A stretch of 18,171 nucleotides of DNA from DASYXW01 sp035934405 (GCA_035934405.1 DASYXW010000027.1:1-18171), one strand, 5' to 3'. Shown: positions 9,690 to 17,789, counted from the stretch's first letter. Notes: generated from the sequence alone by a model not told the origin. Program-made: numbers and translations.

Positions 9690-12600
9690 TCACTCGACCG
9701 CAATCGGCAAGAGCTCTGGCTTGGGCTTCTTAAGCAATTCCACATCGAGGCAGAGACTCTGGAGCTCGCGCACCAGAACGTTAAAGGACTCCGGCACGCC
9801 AGGCTCGATGGCGGCTTCACCCTTGACAATCGCCTCGTAGATTTTGGCGCGTCCATACACGTCATCGGACTTCGCCGTCAAAAGCTCCTGCAGGATGTAA
9901 GCTGCGCCATAAGCTTCGAGCGCCCAGACTTCCATTTCGCCGAAGCGCTGGCCGCCGAACTGAGCCTTACCGCCGAGCGGCTGCTGCGTGATCAGTGAAT
10001 AGGGCCCGATGGAACGGGCGTGGATCTTGTCGTCCACCAGGTGCGAGAGTTTCAGCACGTAGATATACCCGACCGTGACCTGCTGCTCGAACTTGTCGCC
10101 GGTCATGCCGTCGTGCAGCTCGATTTTGCCGGAGGAAGGCAGGCCAGCCTTTTCGAGGTAGTTCTTGATCTCCTTCTCCTGGGCGCCGTCAAACACCGGC
10201 GTGGAAAAGGCGATGCCGTCCTTCAGCGCGTGCGCCAAGCTCAGGACCTGTTCGTCATTGAGGTCCGCGAACTTCGATGCCATCCGGTCTGGGAACGTGC
10301 CCTTTAGTTGCTTGCGGATGGCTTCGGCGCGGTTCTCCGTCGAAAGCAGCGCGGCGATCTGGCGACCCAGCTCGTGGCCCGCCCAGCCGAGGTGGGTTTC
10401 GAGAATTTGGCCCACGTTCATGCGCGAGGGGACGCCCAGGGGATTCAGCACCACCTCGACCGGAGTGCCGTCGGGCAGGTAGGGCATATCCTCTTCCGGC
10501 AGGATGCGCGCGATCACACCTTTGTTGCCATGCCGTCCGGCCATCTTGTCGCCCACGGAAAGCTTGCGCTTCATGGCGATGTAAACCTTCACTAGCTTGA
10601 TCACGCCCGGCGGCAACTCATCGCCCTTCTTAAGTTTCTGAATTTTCTCGTCGGTAATCTTGCGCAGAATATCGATCTGCCGCGAAGTCATCTCTTCGAT
10701 TTCGTCGATCTTCTCGACGAGCGTCGGGTCTTTCTTGCCGATCCTCATGCGCTTCAGATTGCGGGTGGCGATGCGCGCCAGCACGTCCGGGGTAAGCTCG
10801 GTGCCCTTGGTCAGCAGACGCTTGTTGGTCTTCTCATCGTGCAAATCCGCGAGCAGAGCTTCGCCTTCTAGCAACGCGCTCAGACGCTTCACGCGCTCGT
10901 CATTGAGGATGCGGATCTCGTCGCTCAGGTTCTTTTCCAGCCGCTCCTGCTGATCGATTTCGATGGACCTCGCCCGCTCGTCCTTGTCCGCTCCCTTGCG
11001 GGAGAAGATCTTCACATCCACCACAATGCCCTCGATGCCCGGCGGGCAGGTGAGCGAGGCGTCGCGGACGTCGCCGGCTTTTTCGCCGAAGATGGCGCGC
11101 AGGAGCTTCTCTTCCGGGGTGAGCTGGGTCTCGCCTTTGGGGGTCACCTTGCCTACCAGGATGTCGCCGGGCTTGACGGAGGCGCCAATGCGGATGACAC
11201 CGCTCTCATCGAGATCGAGGAGCGCCGCTTCGGCGATGTTGGGAATGTCGCGGGTGATTTCCTCCGGGCCGAGTTTGGTGTCACGCGACTCGATTTCGAA
11301 TTCCTCGATATGGATGGAGGTGTAGGAATCTTCCTTGACGAGCTTTTCGCTCACCAGGATGGCGTCTTCAAAGTTATAGCCGCGCCACGGCATGAAGGCC
11401 ACCAGCACGTTGCGGCCGAGCGCCAGCTCGCCCCGCTCGGTGCAGGGTCCATCGGCCAGCACCTGGCCGGCGTGGACGCGCTGGCCCTTGTGGACGATGG
11501 GTTTCTGGTTGATGCACGTATTCTGATTGGAGCGCCGGAACTTGATGAGCTGGTAGATGTCGGCGCCCACCTCGCGCGAGAGCTGCATGCTCTGGCCATC
11601 GCCCTCGACGCGCACGATGATGCGCTCGCTGTCGACGCCGTCCACGATGCCGTTGCGGCGGCAGAGGACCACGGCGCCGGAGTCGCGCGCCGTCACCTCT
11701 TCCATGCCGGTGCCGACCAGCGGCGCCTGGGCCCGCAGCAGCGGCACCGACTGGCGCTGCATATTCGAACCCATCAGGGCGCGATTGGCGTCGTCGTTTT
11801 CGAGGAACGGAATCAGCGACGCCGCCACGCTGACCAGTTGCTTGGGGCTCACGTCGATGTAGTCCACCACGTCGCGCCGCACCAGGACGAAGTTGCCGGC
11901 CTGGCGGGCGTTCACCAATTCGCCGACGATGTGGTTCTTCGAGTCGACCTCGACGTTGGCCTGGGCCACGATGTGCTGATCCTCTTCCCAGGCCGAGAGA
12001 TAGAACGAATAGGGTTCGTGCTCCACCGGCTTCCGCCGCTTCTCGCGCAACTCTTCATTGGTCTTTTCCACTTCCTTGATCTCGACGTGCTCGCCCACCT
12101 TCCACGGCCCGTCGCCGCCGTGCGTGACCGTGACATAGTCAATCACGGTGCCGTTGCGCACCTTGCGGTAGGGACTCTCGATAAAACCATGCTCGTTAAT
12201 GCGGGCGTAGCACGAGAGCGACGAGATGAGGCCGATGTTGGGGCCTTCCGGGGTTTCAATCGGGCAGATGCGCCCATAGTGCGTGGGGTGGACGTCGCGG
12301 ACTTCAAAACCCGCCCGTTCGCGCGACAAGCCGCCGGGACCGAGGGCGGAAAGCCGCCGCTTGTGGGTGATCTCCGACAACGGGTTCGTCTGGTCCATGA
12401 ACTGCGAAAGCTGCGATGAGCCGAAAAACTCCCGGATGGCCGCCATGACCGGTTTGGCATTGATGAGGTCATGCGGCATGGCCGTGGACATTTCCTGGTA
12501 CACCGACATCTTTTCCTTGATGGCGCGCTCCATGCGCACCAGACCGATGCGGAACTGGTTCTCCAGCAATTCGCCGACGGCGCGGACGCGGCGGTTGCCG

Positions 12601-14345
12601 AGATGGTCGATGTCGTCGGCCAGGTAGTTCCCGCCGGGATTCTTCCGCAGTTTGAGGAGGTAGCGAATGCTGGAGTTGAAGTCCTCCGGGTCCAGAAGGC
12701 GCTTATCGAGCGGCAGTTGCACGACGGCACTTTCCGAGTGGTCGATGGCGAGAGTGCCCTCACAGCCGCGGACGACCTCCGAGCACACGTCGCTCTCACG
12801 CTTGCCGACGAAGATCTTTTCCTGGTCAACCACGACGTAGAAATTCGCCGACGGCAGGTTCCTCGCGTCCACCAGGGTGAAGGATGAGGCCTTCTCATCG
12901 AGCCGAGCCTTCAGGCGCGTGTAGTATCCCAGCTTGATGTTGTACTTCAGGCGTCCGACGCGCGAAAAGTCATACTTGCGCCCATCAAAGAACATGCCGT
13001 TGAAGAGGCTGGTGGCGGTATCGAGCGTCGGCGGATCGCCCGGCCGCATCTTGCGGTACAACTCGACCAGCGCATCCTGCGGGGTCTTGAGCGTGTCGCG
13101 CTTCAGCGTCTGACTGAGCACGTTGCCCACGTCATCGCGTTCGGGGAAGAACACCTGGAATTCCGAAACCCCGGCCTCGATGATGGAATTCACGGCGCCG
13201 GCGGTGAGTTCATTGTTGGCTTCGAGCAGGACCTCGCCGGTCGTGGTGTCCACGATGTCCGCCGCCGAGTAAGCTCCCTCCAGGTCGCGCGCCGAGATCT
13301 CCACCTGGCTGAGGTGGGCTTTCTGGATCTCTTTAAGCAGGCCGTCCGTGATCTTGCGGCCGGCATGAACGATCACATCGTGGCTGCGCGGGTGCTCGAT
13401 ATTCTTTGAAAGCTTCAGCCCCTTCAGTCCCTCCGAAGTCGTCCAGTACAACTTGCGGTCTTTGAGCGAAATCTGCTCGACCTGATAAAAGGTCCTGATA
13501 ATCTCGGAATTGTTCTTGAGGCCCAGAGCCCGCAGAAAAATCGTGGCCAGGAACTTGCGCTTGCGGTCAATGCGGACGTACAGAATGTTCTTGGTGTCAT
13601 ACTCGAACTCCACCCAGGAGCCGCGATAGGGAATGATCTTGCCCAGAAAGTAAGTCTTCTGCAGCGTCGTCTCGAAGAAGACGCCGGGAGAACGGTGCAA
13701 TTGGCTTACGATGACGCGCTCGGTGCCGTTGATGACGAACGTGCCGTGCTCAGTCATCAGCGGGATCTCGCCGAAATAGACCTCTTGCTCCTTAATGTCG
13801 CGGATGGACTTCTGCCCGGTGTCCGAGTCCTTGTCGTACAACGTGAGGCGAATGGTGACCTTGAGCGGCGCGGCGAACGTCATGCCGCGCTCCTGGCACT
13901 CGGTCACATCGTATTTCAGTTGCAGCGCCACCGGATCGCCGCACTTGTTGCAGAACGTCACCACATTCTTGTTGAACGTGCCGCACTTGCTGCAGAGGAC
14001 GTCGCCCGTCTTGAAAGGGTCGGTGATGACCGTGTGGCCGCAATTCTTGCAAGTGGATCGCAGATGATGGAGGCCTCGCAGCGCCCCGCACTTGCACTCC
14101 CAGTTGCCGATGGAGTAGTCCACGAAGTCGAGCTGCGAGACCCCGCGGAAATCGGTAATCGGAAATACCGAGTTGAAGACCGCTTGCAACCCGATGTCTT
14201 CCCGCTCCGACGGCAGCAGGTTCATCTGGAGAAAGCGCTCGTAGGAGAGCCGCTGCACTTCGATCAGATTAGGGATGTTGATGACCGTCGGGATTTTGGA
14301 GAAGTTGATGCGCTCGCGGGAAGCGCCGTTTCCGCCGTTGGGCAT
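9690..14345 (-). CDS. rpoB: DNA-directed RNA polymerase subunit beta
   Basis: A 1551-residue beta subunit, about 209 residues longer than E. coli RpoB. The rifampicin-pocket region is at 640-670 with Q648, D651, H661 and S666 retained, matching E. coli Q513, D516, H526 and S531. Active-site lysines lie in GDKMAGRHGNKG (1266-1276), and the C-terminal FGGQRFGEMEVWALEAYGAA (1463-1482) is intact. Two insertions account for the 135-residue offset to E. coli at the rifampicin region. One spans about 81-141 with eight cysteines (C84, C86, C99, C102, C118, C121, C132, C135); the other lies at about 476-549. A helical insert near 1115-1240 corresponds in place to an insert also present in E. coli. AAGGAG lies nine bases before the ATG. 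It is co-directional with rplL (207-base gap with a long inverted repeat) and rpoC. Confidence 0.98.
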   Translation of the reverse strand: MPNGGNGASRERINFSKIPTVINIPNLIEVQRLSYERFLQMNLLPSEREDIGLQAVFNSVFPITDFRGVSQLDFVDYSIGNWECKCGALRGLHHLRSTCKNCGHTVITDPFKTGDVLCSKCGTFNKNVVTFCNKCGDPVALQLKYDVTECQERGMTFAAPLKVTIRLTLYDKDSDTGQKSIRDIKEQEVYFGEIPLMTEHGTFVINGTERVIVSQLHRSPGVFFETTLQKTYFLGKIIPYRGSWVEFEYDTKNILYVRIDRKRKFLATIFLRALGLKNNSEIIRTFYQVEQISLKDRKLYWTTSEGLKGLKLSKNIEHPRSHDVIVHAGRKITDGLLKEIQKAHLSQVEISARDLEGAYSAADIVDTTTGEVLLEANNELTAGAVNSIIEAGVSEFQVFFPERDDVGNVLSQTLKRDTLKTPQDALVELYRKMRPGDPPTLDTATSLFNGMFFDGRKYDFSRVGRLKYNIKLGYYTRLKARLDEKASSFTLVDARNLPSANFYVVVDQEKIFVGKRESDVCSEVVRGCEGTLAIDHSESAVVQLPLDKRLLDPEDFNSSIRYLLKLRKNPGGNYLADDIDHLGNRRVRAVGELLENQFRIGLVRMERAIKEKMSVYQEMSTAMPHDLINAKPVMAAIREFFGSSQLSQFMDQTNPLSEITHKRRLSALGPGGLSRERAGFEVRDVHPTHYGRICPIETPEGPNIGLISSLSCYARINEHGFIESPYRKVRNGTVIDYVTVTHGGDGPWKVGEHVEIKEVEKTNEELREKRRKPVEHEPYSFYLSAWEEDQHIVAQANVEVDSKNHIVGELVNARQAGNFVLVRRDVVDYIDVSPKQLVSVAASLIPFLENDDANRALMGSNMQRQSVPLLRAQAPLVGTGMEEVTARDSGAVVLCRRNGIVDGVDSERIIVRVEGDGQSMQLSREVGADIYQLIKFRRSNQNTCINQKPIVHKGQRVHAGQVLADGPCTERGELALGRNVLVAFMPWRGYNFEDAILVSEKLVKEDSYTSIHIEEFEIESRDTKLGPEEITRDIPNIAEAALLDLDESGVIRIGASVKPGDILVGKVTPKGETQLTPEEKLLRAIFGEKAGDVRDASLTCPPGIEGIVVDVKIFSRKGADKDERARSIEIDQQERLEKNLSDEIRILNDERVKRLSALLEGEALLADLHDEKTNKRLLTKGTELTPDVLARIATRNLKRMRIGKKDPTLVEKIDEIEEMTSRQIDILRKITDEKIQKLKKGDELPPGVIKLVKVYIAMKRKLSVGDKMAGRHGNKGVIARILPEEDMPYLPDGTPVEVVLNPLGVPSRMNVGQILETHLGWAGHELGRQIAALLSTENRAEAIRKQLKGTFPDRMASKFADLNDEQVLSLAHALKDGIAFSTPVFDGAQEKEIKNYLEKAGLPSSGKIELHDGMTGDKFEQQVTVGYIYVLKLSHLVDDKIHARSIGPYSLITQQPLGGKAQFGGQRFGEMEVWALEAYGAAYILQELLTAKSDDVYGRAKIYEAIVKGEAAIEPGVPESFNVLVRELQSLCLDVELLKKPKPELLPIAVE

Positions 14346-14393
14346 CCTGGTGGCTCCTTGCTTGAAGTTTCGAAGGACTACCGGGGCCTTCGT

Positions 14394-14477
14394 CGCCGGA
14401 AGAAGGCAGTCCCTGTATGTAGAGATGCAGGCACGGGGGAGGAGGATGCAAATGCGAGCATTATCCTTCTTCCGGCG
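14394..14477. repeat. 13-bp inverted repeat in the rplL-rpoB gap
   Basis: CGCCGGAAGAAGG at 14394-14406 is the exact reverse complement of CCTTCTTCCGGCG at 14465-14477, enclosing 58 bases. In the transcript this would make a long-looped stem between the rplL stop and the rpoB ribosome binding site. In E. coli the same gap holds a partial attenuator and an RNase III processing site that set the ratio of ribosomal protein to polymerase subunit synthesis. A similar role here is inference from position. Confidence 0.7.
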
Positions 14478-14552
14478 CGCCCGAAATTGAATCGCAAGTC
14501 AGGCTTCAACTGCCGAACCGAGCGGCCTCGCGCTTCGGCCCGGAGCTTCCAG

Positions 14553-14936
14553 TTACTTCACTTCTACGGTAGCGCCCGCTTCGGTGAACTTTTTCTTAAT
14601 GGACTCGGCCTCGTCCTTGCTGACGCCCTCTTTAATCGGCTTGGGGGCGCTATCGACCAGGTCCTTCGCTTCCTTCAGGCCGAGGCTCGTGACCTCGCGC
14701 ACCGCTTTGATAACGTTGATCTTGTTCGCGCCGATGCCCGTCAAGACAACGCTGAACTCGGTCTTTTCCTCGGCCGGGGCCGCCGCCGCGCCGCCTGCTG
14801 CACCGGCTACGACCACCGGGGCCGCCGCCGCCGCGGAGACGCCTAGGGCCTCCTCAAGTCTCTTCACCAGGTCTGCGGCTTCAAGCAGGCTCAGTCCTTT
14901 GATTTCTTCAACAATCTTGCTTACCGTCTCCGACAT
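14553..14936 (-). CDS. rplL: 50S ribosomal protein L7/L12
   Basis: A 127-residue protein starting at MSETVSKIVEEIKGLSL. The N-terminal dimerisation helix pair (about 1-33) is joined by an Ala/Gly/Val-rich hinge (about 36-55) to the C-terminal factor-binding domain. That domain carries the family segment KINVIKAVREVTSLGLKEAK and ends in GATVEVK. It forms dimers on L10, makes the flexible stalk, and recruits EF-Tu, EF-G and other GTPase factors. The frame is open a further 31 codons upstream, but those residues lack any family match, and GAGGAG sits about 10 bases before the chosen ATG. It follows rplJ after 85 bases, a gap holding a short CCCGC/GCGGG hairpin (14989-15001). Confidence 0.97.
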   Translation of the reverse strand: MSETVSKIVEEIKGLSLLEAADLVKRLEEALGVSAAAAAPVVVAGAAGGAAAAPAEEKTEFSVVLTGIGANKINVIKAVREVTSLGLKEAKDLVDSAPKPIKEGVSKDEAESIKKKFTEAGATVEVK

Positions 14937-15021
14937 CGTTGTGTTCTCCTCATCAGAATTAGAACTCGAATGGAACCTTGTTGCCGCCCCCGCAGCGCGG
15001 GCTGTTTCCGCATTTCCAGAC

Positions 15022-15555
15022 TCACGCACGCTCTTCGAATTTCTTCTCCTTCACACCTTGCTGAATGACACTGGCCAGATTCCGCGCTACGGCGGACAAC
15101 GCACTCGCCACGCGCTGGGCCGGGGAATTAATCAGGAAGAGCACCTTGGCGAAGAGCGCCCCTTGTGAAGGCAGCGTGGCGAGCGAAGCGAGATCCGCCA
15201 GAGAAACCACGCGCCCCTCGACCACGCCGGTCTTGAATACGAAGAGCGGGTTTTCCTTCGCGTAGCTGGTCAGGATCTTGGCCAAGGCCACCGGATCAGT
15301 TTCAGTCAGGGCCACCGAGGTCGTCCCCCTCAGCTTTCCTTCCACCAAAGGCTGCGCGGGCGTTCCCTCGGCGGCGCGCTCGATCAGGCTGTTCTTCACC
15401 ACCTTGTATTTCGCGCCGGTGCCGGCCATCTTGCGCCGCAAGTCTGAATCCTGAGCGACGGTGAGCCCCTCAAAACTCGAAAGGAACACGCTGGTGGCCT
15501 TCCGGAACTCCGCGCGCAGCGCCTCTGCCTGTTTTTGCTTGTCCTCTTTCTTCAT
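15022..15555 (-). CDS. rplJ: 50S ribosomal protein L10
   Basis: A 177-residue L10 protein of usual length. Recognisable segments are the N-terminal FEGLTVAQDSDLRRKM, the rRNA-binding region with YKVVKNSLIERAAEGT, GTTSVALTETDPVALAKIL, and the C-terminal helical spine (about 134-177) with PAQRVASALSAVARNLASVI, to which L12 dimers bind. It anchors the L12 stalk to 23S rRNA next to L11. GAGGAG lies just upstream of the ATG. Only 46 bases separate it from rplA, so there is little room for the long L10-binding leader that autoregulates rplJL in E. coli; any such control would have to use the end of rplA or a different structure. Confidence 0.97.
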   Translation of the reverse strand: MKKEDKQKQAEALRAEFRKATSVFLSSFEGLTVAQDSDLRRKMAGTGAKYKVVKNSLIERAAEGTPAQPLVEGKLRGTTSVALTETDPVALAKILTSYAKENPLFVFKTGVVEGRVVSLADLASLATLPSQGALFAKVLFLINSPAQRVASALSAVARNLASVIQQGVKEKKFEERA

Positions 15556-15601
15556 AGCTCCTCAAATCTTTTCACCGAAAAATACGAAGACCGGATTCAG
15601 A

Positions 15602-16288
15602 TCAGGCTGCCTCCACCGAGTCCAGGTCAATGGGAATACCCGGTCCCATGGTGGAAGAAATCACAATGCTCTTGACGTACCGGCCTTTGGCGGTTGCCGG
15701 CTTGGCCTTGATGATGCTCGTGATCAGCGCCAGGGCGTTCTCCGCCAGCTTGCCCGCGTCAAACGAGGCTTTGCCCAAGGGACAGTGGATAATTCCTGTC
15801 TTGTCGACCCGGAACTCCACCTTGCCCGCCTTGGTTTCCCTCACCGCCTTTTCGACGTCCAGGGTCACCGTACCGGTTTTCGGATTGGGCATCAGGCCGC
15901 GCGGTCCGAGCACCTTGCCGAGCCGCCCCACGGATTTCATCATGTCTGGCGTGGCCACGACAGCATCGAACTCCAGCCAGCCACCCTGGATTTTCTGCAC
16001 CAGATCGTCACCCCCAACCTCGTCCGCGCCCGCCTCCCGCGCCTCCCGAACTTTGTCACCAGAGGCGATGACCACAACCCGTTTGCTCTTGCCGAGCCCG
16101 TGAGGCAGCACGACGGTGCCGCGGACCATCTGGTCGGCATGCTTGGGGTCGACGCCCAGCCGCATGGCAAGCTCCACCGTCTCATCGAACTTTGTAAAAA
16201 CGGCCTTCTTCAAAAGCGGCATCGCGTCGGTGAGCGTGTAAGCCGGCTTATCAACCAGTTTGAGCGACTGCTGGTATTTCTTTCCCAT
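15602..16288 (-). CDS. rplA: 50S ribosomal protein L1
   Basis: A 228-residue L1 protein with the signature VGRLGKVLGPRGLMPNPKTG. Flanking family segments include GTVVLPHGLGKSKRVVV, KAGKVEFRVDKTGIIHCPLG and the C-terminal YVKSIVISSTMGPGIPID. L1 binds 23S rRNA at the mobile L1 stalk beside the exit site and helps release deacylated tRNA. In other bacteria it also represses its own operon. CGGAG lies six bases before the ATG, and only 26 bases separate it from rplK, so the two are translated as a pair. Confidence 0.98.
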   Translation of the reverse strand: MGKKYQQSLKLVDKPAYTLTDAMPLLKKAVFTKFDETVELAMRLGVDPKHADQMVRGTVVLPHGLGKSKRVVVIASGDKVREAREAGADEVGGDDLVQKIQGGWLEFDAVVATPDMMKSVGRLGKVLGPRGLMPNPKTGTVTLDVEKAVRETKAGKVEFRVDKTGIIHCPLGKASFDAGKLAENALALITSIIKAKPATAKGRYVKSIVISSTMGPGIPIDLDSVEAA

Positions 16289-16314
16289 CTGAAACTCCGT
16301 TTCGAAAACTCAAT

Positions 16315-16746
16315 TTAGGGAACGACTTCCAACCCCATACTTCGGGCTGTTCCTTTGACCGTCAACACTGCCGCCGCCAAATCCCGCGCGTTCAGGTCTG
16401 GCAGCTTCGTCTTGGCGATTTCCTCAACCTGCTTTTCGGTGACCTTGCCCACCTTGTTTTTGTTCGGCTCGCCCGACCCCTTGGCGATGCCGGCCGCCCG
16501 CTTGAGCAGCACGGCAGCCGGAGGCGTCTTGGTGATGAAGGTGAACGTACGATCCTGGTAGATCGTGATGACCACCGGAATGATCAGGCCCTCCTGGTCT
16601 TTGGCCGAGGTCTTGGCGTTGAACGCCTTGCAGAACTCCATGATACTCACGCCATGCGGGCCCAGCCCCGTGCCCACGGGAGGCGCGGGGGTCGCCTTGC
16701 CGGCGGGAAGCTGCAGCTTTACCATTGCCTGAACCTTCTTGGCCAT
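16315..16746 (-). CDS. rplK: 50S ribosomal protein L11
   Basis: A 143-residue L11 protein of normal length. It begins MAKKVQAMVKLQLPAGKATP, followed by the proline-rich PPVGTGLGPHGVSIMEFCKAFN, which forms the thiostrepton/factor-response surface. The C-terminal rRNA-binding domain holds PDLNARDLAAAVLTVKGTARSMG. It binds the GTPase-associated region of 23S rRNA with L10. GGAGG lies eight bases before the ATG. It comes 30 bases after nusG in the operon. Confidence 0.98.
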   Translation of the reverse strand: MAKKVQAMVKLQLPAGKATPAPPVGTGLGPHGVSIMEFCKAFNAKTSAKDQEGLIIPVVITIYQDRTFTFITKTPPAAVLLKRAAGIAKGSGEPNKNKVGKVTEKQVEEIAKTKLPDLNARDLAAAVLTVKGTARSMGLEVVP

Positions 16747-16776
16747 GCTTCGGTCCTCCGAAAACCAGGATTCGAC

Positions 16777-17337
16777 TTACCCTTTCTCCACTTGGTAGAA
16801 ATCGAGTTCCACCGGCGTGGCGCGGCCGAAGATCGTCACCATGACGCGAAGCGTCGAGCGGTCCTCATTAATTTCGTCCACCATGCCGTTGAAGTCCTTG
16901 AACGGGCCCTCATTGATTTTGACGCTCTCGCCTTTTTCAAACTTCAGCCGCGGCTTGGGATGCTCGGCGGCAACTTCCACCCGGTGCACGATGCGGTCCA
17001 CTTCCTCGGCCGTCAACGGGCTGGGCATTTGCCCGGAGCCGACGAACCCCGTCACGCGCGGCGTGGAGCGCACCAGGTGCCAGGAATCGTTGTTCAGATC
17101 CATCTCCACCAGCACGTAGCCGGGATAAAACAGCTTCGGCGTCACAATCTTCTTGCCCTGCCGGACTTCCAGAACGTCCTCGCTCGGAACCATGATCTCG
17201 CCGAACTGCTCTGCGAGCCCTGCCGCTTCCACACGGCTCTTCAAGGTCTCCGCCACCTTCTTCTCAAAGCCGGAATAGGTGTGGATAATGTACCAGTTCT
17301 TGGCCATGCGCTGTACCGTGCTCTCTGTCTCAACCAT
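16777..17337 (-). CDS. nusG: Transcription termination/antitermination protein NusG
   Basis: A NusG of 186 residues from the chosen ATG. The NGN domain begins at KNWYIIHTYSGFEKKV (from residue 13) and includes PGYVLVEMDLNNDSW. The C-terminal KOW domain (133-186) contains GESVKINEGPFKDFNG and ends DFYQVEKG. NusG binds the beta-prime clamp of RNA polymerase, reduces pausing, and links polymerase to Rho or to ribosomal protein S10. Start choice is uncertain. An ATG at 17385 would overlap secE and adds residues without family match; an ATG at 17307 would give the minimal NGN protein; 17337 lies 26 bases after the secE stop. None has a strong ribosome binding site at ideal distance. Confidence 0.95.
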   Translation of the reverse strand: MVETESTVQRMAKNWYIIHTYSGFEKKVAETLKSRVEAAGLAEQFGEIMVPSEDVLEVRQGKKIVTPKLFYPGYVLVEMDLNNDSWHLVRSTPRVTGFVGSGQMPSPLTAEEVDRIVHRVEVAAEHPKPRLKFEKGESVKINEGPFKDFNGMVDEINEDRSTLRVMVTIFGRATPVELDFYQVEKG

Positions 17338-17363
17338 TATCGAACCCACGCATCCTTGCCGCC

Positions 17364-17600
17364 CTAGGTGCCGTGCGCCAGCCATGACAGAAGTCTTGAC
17401 ACCGCATGCGAGAAAGCCGTATCACAAAGATAAAAATAAAACGCGAAGGCGAACGTGGTGATAATCACCATCACCGTCGTACCATAAACCTCCTGCTTGC
17501 CCGGCCACGTCACGCGCCTCATTTCGGCGCGGACATCCAAGAAGTATTCCCGGGTTCGCTGCCAGGCATTTTTCTTCTGTAATGCCAGTTCATCAGCCAT
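17364..17600 (-). CDS. secE: Preprotein translocase subunit SecE
   Basis: A 78-residue single-span SecE. A charged N-terminal part (1-37) ends in the conserved EMRRVTWPGKQEVYGTTVMV, followed by a membrane helix at about 42-60 rich in Ile, Phe, Val and Tyr. SecE clamps SecY in the inner-membrane protein-conducting channel. It is the minimal form found in most bacteria, without the two extra helices of enterobacteria. It lies directly before nusG, the near-universal arrangement. Upstream lies a heptamer repeat and then tRNA-Trp. Confidence 0.95.
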   Translation of the reverse strand: MADELALQKKNAWQRTREYFLDVRAEMRRVTWPGKQEVYGTTVMVIITTFAFAFYFYLCDTAFSHAVSRLLSWLAHGT

Positions 17601-17603
17601 GAT

Positions 17604-17631
17604 CGGTTTCCGGTCCTCGGTCTGTGGTCTT
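17604..17631. repeat. Heptamer repeat between tRNA-Trp and secE
   Basis: Four in-phase 7-mers read CGGTTTC, CGGTCCT, CGGTCTG, TGGTCTT, sharing the core GGT at positions 2-4 of each unit. The array begins three bases upstream of the secE start codon on the minus strand, so it occupies the place of the secE ribosome binding site. The rest of this 113-base gap (17632-17713) shows no clear element. Confidence 0.6.
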
Positions 17632-17713
17632 CAGAAATCCACGATTCTTGCGGCGCTGCTTTCCCTGGCTTCCTAGCTGCCGGAGTGCGCGGTGCCTGAT
17701 GCTCTCCTAGTCC

Positions 17714-17789
17714 TGGCAGGGGCGGAGGGACTCGAACCCCCATGACCGGTTTTGGAGACCGGCAGATTAACCGTTAATCTGACGCCCCT
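17714..17789 (-). tRNA. trnW: tRNA-Trp (anticodon CCA)
   Basis: A 76-base cloverleaf on the minus strand. The acceptor stem AGGGGCG pairs with CGCCCCT, followed by discriminator G73 and an encoded CCA. The anticodon stem CCGGT/ACCGG encloses CTCCAAA, giving anticodon CCA for tryptophan. The T-arm has the TTCGAGT loop. The D-arm is long and symmetrical, AGATTAAC and GTTAATCT around a central G, with the loop GG retained. It sits between rpmG and secE, the usual place for tRNA-Trp in this operon, and is probably processed from the operon transcript. Confidence 0.97.

Noticed and set aside
13695..14846. 383-codon plus-strand frame across the 5' part of rpoB and into rplL
   Set aside because: Antisense to two certain genes, no recognisable domain, and it crosses the rplL-rpoB gap.
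14937..15029. 31-codon N-terminal extension of rplL
   Set aside because: No family similarity, covers the gap hairpin, and GAGGAG lies just before the internal ATG.
17338..17385. Upstream nusG start overlapping secE
   Set aside because: The added residues have no match to NusG, and a closer ATG at 17337 lies after the secE stop.
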